Below the pieces are notes generated by a model, which searched no databases, had not been told where the DNA came from, and saw only the letters and a list, made by a program, of their open reading frames with translations. A stretch of DNA of 64,000 nt from Gemmataceae bacterium (lineage in GTDB: Bacteria; Planctomycetota; Planctomycetia; Gemmatales; Gemmataceae), in the NCBI GenBank assembly GCA_028288765.1, contig JAQGHQ010000412.1, forward strand, positions 1-64,000, given 5' to 3'. Below, piece after piece: positions 58,302 through 64,000 of this stretch. Position 1 is the first letter of the stretch; each line of letters opens with the position of its first letter. The translations under genes were made by a program, and so were the position numbers.

Positions 58302-59591
58302 ATGCGAACCGCGCTCGCCGCCGCCCTTCTCTTCTTCTCCTCCCCCGTCTTCGCCCTCGAACCGAAGGACGTGCTCGTGGTGGCGAACAAGAACGTCCCC
58401 GCGTCCCGCGAGGTGGCCGACCACTATCTCGCGAAGCGGGGCGTGCCGAAGGACAACCTCATCCTGCTCGACCTGCCGGCGGCCGAGGACATTAGCCGGG
58501 CGGACTTCGACAAGAAACTCGCCGGGCCGCTCCGGGAAGCACTCAAGGACCGGAAGGACGCCGCGAAGGTGATCCTCACCGTGTACGGCGTGCCGCTGCG
58601 GGTCGGGGGACAGGCACCCGGCCCGGAGGAGAAGAAGGAACTCGACGCGCTGATCCCGGAACTCGACGCGGCCCGCAAGAAGGTGGCCGATCTGGAGAAG
58701 GACAAGGCCGCCGAGCCGAAGGAGCTGGCCGAAGCCCGGTCGAAACGGGACGGGCTCGACGCCCGGCGGCGGCGGCTGTCGCACGACGAGAGTCACGCGG
58801 CCGTCGACAGCGAGCTGATGCTGCTCTGGTGGGGCACGTACCCGCTCGACCGGTGGGTGATGAACCCGCTGTACTTCCGGGCGTCGGAGCGGTATCGGAA
58901 GGCGTCCGCGCCGGTCGTCCTCACCGCCCGGCTCGACGGGCCGTCGCCGGAGGTCGCGAAACGGTTAGTCGACGACGCCGTCGCGGTCGAGGCGAAGGGG
59001 CTGAGCGGGCGCGTGGTCGTGGACGCCCGGGGGATCGGGTTCGACCCGAAGGGGACTGACGGCGGGTACGGGTACGCCGGGTACGACGAGTCGTTCCGCG
59101 AGACCGCGAAGCTGTTCGAGAAGACCGATCTGCCGGTGACGCTCGACGACAAGGGCGAACTGATCCCCGCCGGGACCGCAAAGGGAGTGGCGATCTACTG
59201 CGGGTGGTACTCGCTGGGGAACTTCGTGGACTCGAGCGAATTCGTGCCCGGGGCGGTGGCGTGGCACCTGGCGAGTTCCGAGGCGGTGACGCTCCGCGAC
59301 CCGAAGAGCAAGCTGTGGTGCCCGAGCCTGCTCCGGAAGGGCGTGGCGGCGACGCTCGGGCCGGTGGCCGAGCCGTACACCGTCGGCTTCCCGAAGCCGG
59401 CCGAGTTCTTCGGCTTTCTGGCGACCGGCGAGTACAGCCTCGTCGAGTGCTACGGCCGGTCGATGCTGTTCTGCAGCTGGATGACGGTCCTGGTCGGCGA
59501 CCCGCTGTACAACCCGTTCGCCAAGAACCCGAAGCTGAAGGTGGTGGACGTGGTGCCGAGCCCGAAGGGCGGGAAGAACGCGGCCCCGTGA
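58302..59591 (+). CDS. TIGR03790-like secreted protein
   Basis: Signal peptide; PKDVLVVANKNVPASREVADHYLAKRGVPKDNLILLDLP; ILTVYGVPLRV; SLVECYGRSMLFCSWMTVLVGDPLYNPF. Confidence 0.82.
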   Translation: MRTALAAALLFFSSPVFALEPKDVLVVANKNVPASREVADHYLAKRGVPKDNLILLDLPAAEDISRADFDKKLAGPLREALKDRKDAAKVILTVYGVPLRVGGQAPGPEEKKELDALIPELDAARKKVADLEKDKAAEPKELAEARSKRDGLDARRRRLSHDESHAAVDSELMLLWWGTYPLDRWVMNPLYFRASERYRKASAPVVLTARLDGPSPEVAKRLVDDAVAVEAKGLSGRVVVDARGIGFDPKGTDGGYGYAGYDESFRETAKLFEKTDLPVTLDDKGELIPAGTAKGVAIYCGWYSLGNFVDSSEFVPGAVAWHLASSEAVTLRDPKSKLWCPSLLRKGVAATLGPVAEPYTVGFPKPAEFFGFLATGEYSLVECYGRSMLFCSWMTVLVGDPLYNPFAKNPKLKVVDVVPSPKGGKNAAP

Positions 59592-59679
59592 CCCGCTGCG
59601 GAAAATCCGAGACCCGCCCCGGCCGCACCAGGGCTCCCGCCCTGGGCTACGGACGAATGCCCCTCCGGGGCAAAGACGT

Positions 59680-59801
59680 CGGGTGGCATGTCCACGGCTT
59701 GGCGTGGACATGTGAAGAGCCGAACGTCAACACAGACCCCGGCGCTCGGCATCCGGTAACGTCTCGCCCATGACCACGCAAAGCCGTGGACATGCCACCC
59801 G
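59680..59801. repeat. 28-bp inverted repeat CGGGTGGCATGTCCACGGCTT-GCGTGG with ~66-bp spacer
   Basis: Arms 59680-59707 and 59774-59801, 1 mismatch; nested catgtccac/gtggacatg hairpin in left arm. Confidence 0.93.
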
Positions 59802-59886
59802 GTTCTGCCGGCCGCGGTTCGCACAACGGGGGGCTAATGACCGCGGATCGCCAGACCGCTTGGTCAATGATTGCTTGTGCCAGCCC

Positions 59887-60879
59887 TTACTTCGCCCCGC
59901 GAAGTGTTTCCCCCAGCCTCCTCAGCCCCTCCTCGACCGACACCCGCGGCTCGTACCCGAGGTCGCGCCTGGCCGCCGAGATGTCGTACCAGTGCGAGGT
60001 GGACATCTGGTTCGCCACGAACCGGGTCATCGGCGGCTCGCCGGAGAGCCGGAAGACGCGGTACACCCACTCCAGCCCCCACCCGGCGAGACGGGCCTTC
60101 CACACCGACACCGTCCGCGCGACCGGCGGGAGCCCCGCTTCCGCCAGGACGCGGTCGATAAACCCCCACAGGTCGACCGGCTCGCCGTTCGAGATGAAGT
60201 ACACCTTCCCCGCGGCGGGTGCCCTGCCGTCGAGGGCCTCCGCGGCGAGGACGTGGGCGTCGGCCGCGTTGTCGAGGTAGGTGACGTCGACCTTCACCGG
60301 CCGCGACCCGATGCGGCGGAGCGTGCCCTCCCGGGCGCGGGCGAGGACGCGGGGGATCAGGTGCGGGTCTCCCGGCCCCCAGATCAGATGGGGGCGGAGG
60401 GCGACCGTGGCGAGCTGCGGCCCGTTCGCGGCCAGGACCGCCTTCTCGGCGATGGCCTTCGTCTCGGGGTACGGGGCGTCGAAGTGCTTCGGGTACGGGA
60501 CCGCCTCGGTCGCGCCCTCGAGGTCGCCGCCGCTGTGGACCACGCTCGGGGTCGAGGTGTGGACGAGCTTCCGCACCCCGTGCTTCTTGCACGCCGCGAT
60601 CACGTTCTCGGTGCCGGTGACGTTGGTGGCGAAGAAGTCCGCGTACCGGCCCCAGACCCCGGCCTTCGCGGCGACGTGGAACACGACGTCCACCCCGGCG
60701 ACGGCCCGCTCGACGGCCGCGGGATCGGACAGGTCGCCGAGGACCTGCTCGACCCCGAGTTCGTCCAGCCACGGGTAGGCGGTCCGGGTGAACGAACGGA
60801 CCTCCCGCCCCCGCTGCCGGAGCAGCCGGACGACCGCCCCGCCGAGGAACCCGCCGCCGCCGGTGACCAGGGCCTTCAT
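59887..60879 (-). CDS. oleD: NAD(P)-dependent epimerase/3beta-HSD family reductase, OleD-like
   Basis: MKALVTGGGGFLGGAVVRLL; FHVAAKAGVWGRYADFFATNVTGTENVI; YPETKAIAEKAV; ATGA overlap with oleC. Confidence 0.85.
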   Translation of the reverse strand: MKALVTGGGGFLGGAVVRLLRQRGREVRSFTRTAYPWLDELGVEQVLGDLSDPAAVERAVAGVDVVFHVAAKAGVWGRYADFFATNVTGTENVIAACKKHGVRKLVHTSTPSVVHSGGDLEGATEAVPYPKHFDAPYPETKAIAEKAVLAANGPQLATVALRPHLIWGPGDPHLIPRVLARAREGTLRRIGSRPVKVDVTYLDNAADAHVLAAEALDGRAPAAGKVYFISNGEPVDLWGFIDRVLAEAGLPPVARTVSVWKARLAGWGLEWVYRVFRLSGEPPMTRFVANQMSTSHWYDISAARRDLGYEPRVSVEEGLRRLGETLRGAK

Positions 60880-62693
60880 GTCGCAGCCCCCGAACCCGTG
60901 GGCGCCTGCATACGGGTGTTATCCCCGGGGTGCCACCGCTTGCCAAGCGTCTTGTCCGCCCAGACGGCCAGTTTCTCGCGGAAGATCTTCGAGTTGTGCC
61001 GGACGTCCACGGGGAAGCCCAGCCCGCCGTAGAGCAGGAACGTGCCGATCCGCCGGGTGTGCGAGAACTCGGCCGCCCGGGCCCGTAATCTCTGCTCGAC
61101 CACAGGCCAGGTGGGGAACTTGTTCCCTTCCACGCAAAGCACCGGGTATGTCGCCCCGCCCCGGGTTACCCCGACCAGTGCTGTCCGACGGTAGGGGAAC
61201 AGGGTGTTGAAAACGGGCTCGACCTGATCGGTGAACAGCGTTCCGTGGGGGGTCACGACCCGATGCGACTTCCGCCCACAGAACCACAGCCGGCCGAGGT
61301 CGTCGGTGTAGCCCACGTCGCCCATCCGGTGCAGGACATCGCCGGTCTTCGGGTCGCGAATCTTGGCTAGACGCGTCGCCTCCGGGCGGTTGAGGTACTG
61401 CTTCGTCACCACCGGCCCGCGGACCACGAACTCGCCGATCTCGCCCGGCGGCAGACAGCAGGACTCGTCCCACTCCGGGACCGGCTCGTCACCGATGGGG
61501 ACGACGTACACCCGCATCCCGGCGACCGGCCGGCCGACGCAAACGCCCTTCCCCTGGTCGGTAAGGTACCGGGTTTCGGTGAGGATTTCGCGGCTACCGA
61601 TGTTCGCGACCGGAAGGGCCTCCGTCGCCCCGTAGGGGGTGAAGACCTGAGCCCCGTCAGGAAGAATGGAGGCGAACCGTTCGATCGCCGGGGCCGACGC
61701 CGGGGCGCCGGCCGAAATGGCGCGGCGGAGCGACGGGAGCGAAGAACCTAACCCCCCAACCCCCTTCCCTGAAAAGGAAGGGGGAGTCAGAGCGGGGTCT
61801 TTCTCCCCTCCCTTCTTAGGGGAGGGGTTGGGGAGGGGTTGCATCCCGCCCCACTCGCCGAGCCGGCGGATCACCGCCGGGGACCCGAACAGGTTGGTCA
61901 CTCCGAACTGCCGGATCTGGGCGACCGCCTTCCGCGGGTCGATCCGGGCCGGGCGGGTCGGGTCCATGTCGGGGATCACACAGGTCATCCCAAGGGCGGG
62001 ACCGAAGAGCGCGAACAGCGGGAACGTACACAGGTCGATCTCGCCCGGCTCGATCCCGTAGGTCGCCTTCAGCATCCCGACCTGGGCGGCGAAGACCCCG
62101 TGCGGGTACACCGCCCCCTTCGCCACCCCGGTGCTGCCGCTGGTGAACAGGACCGCGGCGGTCTCGTCGGCGGAAATGTCCGGTGCCGGGAACGGTCCGC
62201 GGGCCGCGCCCGCCGCCCGGAGCTGCGACAGCGAGGTGTCGCAGAAGAACCGCCGCCGGCCGGCGTTCACCGTGGTCCGGACGGTCTTTCGGCCCCAGCC
62301 CAGGACGCGGCGGGCGAGGTGAGCCTTGGGGATGGCGACGAACGCCTCGGGTTCGGCCTCGGCGAGACACTTGCCCAGGTTCTTGACGCCCATCCCCGGG
62401 TCGATCAGTACCGGGACTGCCGCCACCTTGAACAGCGCGAAGGTGAGGGCGAAGAAGTCGGGCGAGGGCGGGACCATGAGCGCGGTGCGGGTGCCGCGGG
62501 CGATCCCGGCGGCGGTCAGCCCGTGGGCGACGGCGTCGCTGTCGGCGTGGAGCTGGGCGAACGTGACGGTGAGATGATCGCTCGGCCCGTGGGGCTTGAC
62601 GCCGCGGACCGGGTAGTGGATCGCCACCCGGTCCGGCTCGGCGGCGGCCATCCGGGCCAGGTGCGACGCGACATTGAGAGGGGAGAGGGACAT
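60876..62693 (-). CDS. oleC: AMP-binding synthetase, OleC-like (beta-lactone synthetase family)
   Basis: AAVLFTSGSTGVAKGAVYPHGVF; IDLCTFPLFALFGPALGMTCVIPDMDPTRPARIDP; FGVTNLFGSPAVIRRLGEWGG; VFTPYGATEALP. Confidence 0.87.
   Translation of the reverse strand: MSLSPLNVASHLARMAAAEPDRVAIHYPVRGVKPHGPSDHLTVTFAQLHADSDAVAHGLTAAGIARGTRTALMVPPSPDFFALTFALFKVAAVPVLIDPGMGVKNLGKCLAEAEPEAFVAIPKAHLARRVLGWGRKTVRTTVNAGRRRFFCDTSLSQLRAAGAARGPFPAPDISADETAAVLFTSGSTGVAKGAVYPHGVFAAQVGMLKATYGIEPGEIDLCTFPLFALFGPALGMTCVIPDMDPTRPARIDPRKAVAQIRQFGVTNLFGSPAVIRRLGEWGGMQPLPNPSPKKGGEKDPALTPPSFSGKGVGGLGSSLPSLRRAISAGAPASAPAIERFASILPDGAQVFTPYGATEALPVANIGSREILTETRYLTDQGKGVCVGRPVAGMRVYVVPIGDEPVPEWDESCCLPPGEIGEFVVRGPVVTKQYLNRPEATRLAKIRDPKTGDVLHRMGDVGYTDDLGRLWFCGRKSHRVVTPHGTLFTDQVEPVFNTLFPYRRTALVGVTRGGATYPVLCVEGNKFPTWPVVEQRLRARAAEFSHTRRIGTFLLYGGLGFPVDVRHNSKIFREKLAVWADKTLGKRWHPGDNTRMQAPTGSGAAT
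61748..61841. repeat. C-rich/G-rich palindromic element inside oleC coding sequence
   Basis: cccccttcc...ggaaggggg (61760-61768/61776-61784) and cccctccc...ggggagggg hairpins; encodes PLPNPSPKKGGEKDPALTPPSFSGKGVGGLG. Confidence 0.85.
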
Positions 62694-62706
62694 TGCGGGG
62701 TGTTGT

Positions 62707-62769
62707 AGGGCACGCACCGCGTGCCGTCTTCGTCGTAGATCGTGACGCGGGGCACGCGGTGCGTGCCCT
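62707..62769. repeat. 20-bp inverted repeat AGGGCACGCACCGCGTGCC(G/C)
   Basis: Arms 62707-62726 and 62750-62769, 1 mismatch; same family as 55803-55874. Confidence 0.9.
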
Positions 62770-62787
62770 GCGAGAAAGCCGATGTTC

Positions 62788-63036
62788 TCATTCCTCAGGA
62801 GGCCGTTCCGCCGCCCGGGCCTTGAGGGCGCCGGCCGGCTTGAACCGCACGACCCTCTTCGCCGGGATATCGATCCGCTCGCCGGTTCGCGGGTTGCGGG
62901 CCCGCCGTGCCTTCCAGAGGTATAACTCGAACACCCCGAACCCGTCGACCTCGGCCCGGCCATGTTTCAACAAGATTTCTGCCACCGTTTCGAATGCCCG
63001 ACGGATCGCGTCCGACGAGAAATCGTGTGTGGTCAT
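62788..63036 (-). CDS. HU/IHF-family DNA-binding protein
   Basis: IRRAFETVAEILLKHGRAEVDGFGVFELYLWKARRARNPRTGERIDIPAKRVVRFKPAGALK. Confidence 0.88.
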   Translation of the reverse strand: MTTHDFSSDAIRRAFETVAEILLKHGRAEVDGFGVFELYLWKARRARNPRTGERIDIPAKRVVRFKPAGALKARAAERPPEE

Positions 63037-63041
63037 GACGG

Positions 63042-63998
63042 TCACCGGATCGGGTGCTTCGCCAGGAACTCCCGCACCCGCATGATAACCTCGTCCCCGG
63101 CGTCTTCGAGCAGGTAGTGCCCGCAGTCCGGCCAGGTGTGCGTTTCCGCGTGCGGGAAGTGCCGTTGCCAGTCCGCGAGGAAGTGCCGGTCGAACACGAA
63201 GTCCCGCATGCCCCAGAGGAGGAGCGTGGGCACGGCCCGGAAGTTCGCGAGCGACGCTTCGGTGGCGCTCACGATGTCGTACCCGGGGTCGGCCGGCGCG
63301 AGCGGGATCGTCTGGACGAACTTCAGCACCGCGACCCGGTGTTCGGGCGTGTCGTACGGCATCAGGTACATCCGCCGCACGTCGTCCGGGAGGCTCTTGC
63401 GGGTGACGCACCACCGCGCGGCGAGCCGGCAGAAGGCGTTCTTCTTGAGAATCAGCCACGCGCCGAGCCTGGTATTCCGGCCGAGCCGGAGCGCCCACGG
63501 GAACGGCTTCGCCTTCGGCAAATGGAACGCCCCGGTGTTCGACACCACCAGCCGGTTGATCCGCTCCGGGTGCCGGGCCGCGAACCCCATCCCGATCATC
63601 CCGCCCCAGTCGTGCAGGACGAGCGTCAGGTTCTCCCGCAGCCCGAGGTGGTCGAGCAGGGCTTCGAGGTCGTCGACCCGCGACTTCAGGGAGTAGTCGT
63701 AGAGCGCTTCCGCCGGCTTGTCGGAGAGCCCGCACCCGATGTGATCGGGCGCGACGCAGCGGTACGAGTCGCGGAGGGCGAGGACGAGGTTGCGGTAGTA
63801 GAAGCTCCAGGTCGGGTTCCCGTGGAGCATGACCACCGGGTCGCCGGCGCCCTCGTCGAGGTAGTTCAGGGCGAGGGTGCTCCGGCCGAGCCGGTCGGGG
63901 CGGTGGAAGACATGGCTCCGGTCGCCGGTCTCGGTCCGGAAGGGATACAGGTGCCGGAAACCCGGCTCGGCGAACGGCCCGATCGACGTGGTGGTCAC
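63042..63998 (-). CDS. oleB: Alpha/beta hydrolase, OleB-like (haloalkane-dehalogenase-type); start at window edge, may extend beyond
   Basis: VVMLHGNPTWSFYYRNLV; VAPDHIGCGLSDKP; LVLHDWGGMIGMGFAARHPE. Confidence 0.83.
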   Translation of the reverse strand: MTTTSIGPFAEPGFRHLYPFRTETGDRSHVFHRPDRLGRSTLALNYLDEGAGDPVVMLHGNPTWSFYYRNLVLALRDSYRCVAPDHIGCGLSDKPAEALYDYSLKSRVDDLEALLDHLGLRENLTLVLHDWGGMIGMGFAARHPERINRLVVSNTGAFHLPKAKPFPWALRLGRNTRLGAWLILKKNAFCRLAARWCVTRKSLPDDVRRMYLMPYDTPEHRVAVLKFVQTIPLAPADPGYDIVSATEASLANFRAVPTLLLWGMRDFVFDRHFLADWQRHFPHAETHTWPDCGHYLLEDAGDEVIMRVREFLAKHPIR

Positions 63999-64000
63999 TA

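Overview
High-GC bacterial chromosome segment with planctomycete (Gemmataceae-like) character, judged from tandem TIGR03067-type paralogs, DUF1501 and TIGR03790 proteins, an exosortase, and GC-rich palindromic repeats. Main blocks: (1) housekeeping genes: kbl, pepT, nth, crotonase-family, purC. (2) A ~20 kb exosortase-linked glycan locus (15.2-35.3 kb): exosortase, a protein with three VanZ-like repeats, Wzm/Wzt-type ABC exporter, nine glycosyltransferases, O-antigen ligase/polymerase, LbH acyltransferase, and one opposite-strand RIFT-barrel/lyase-like enzyme with a C-terminal TM anchor. (3) A pair of membrane-associated GTPases (41.5-44.7 kb). (4) A DapA-like lyase plus split ThDP 2-oxoacid decarboxylase operon (44.8-46.9 kb). 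(5) A chaperone island groEL1-groES-groEL2-dnaJ-grpE (47.3-53.1 kb). (6) An oleB-HU-oleC-oleD hydrocarbon-type cluster at the right end. The most unusual theme is the number of distinct palindromic repeat families between genes. Several of them run into coding sequence: in frame inside oleC and a glycosyltransferase, forming C-terminal tails, or supplying stop codons. A 49-bp duplicate of the pepT 3' end, with its own stop codon, flanks an ankyrin-repeat gene. No RNA genes, CRISPR arrays or intact transposases were recognised. All family calls come from reading motifs; no searches were run.
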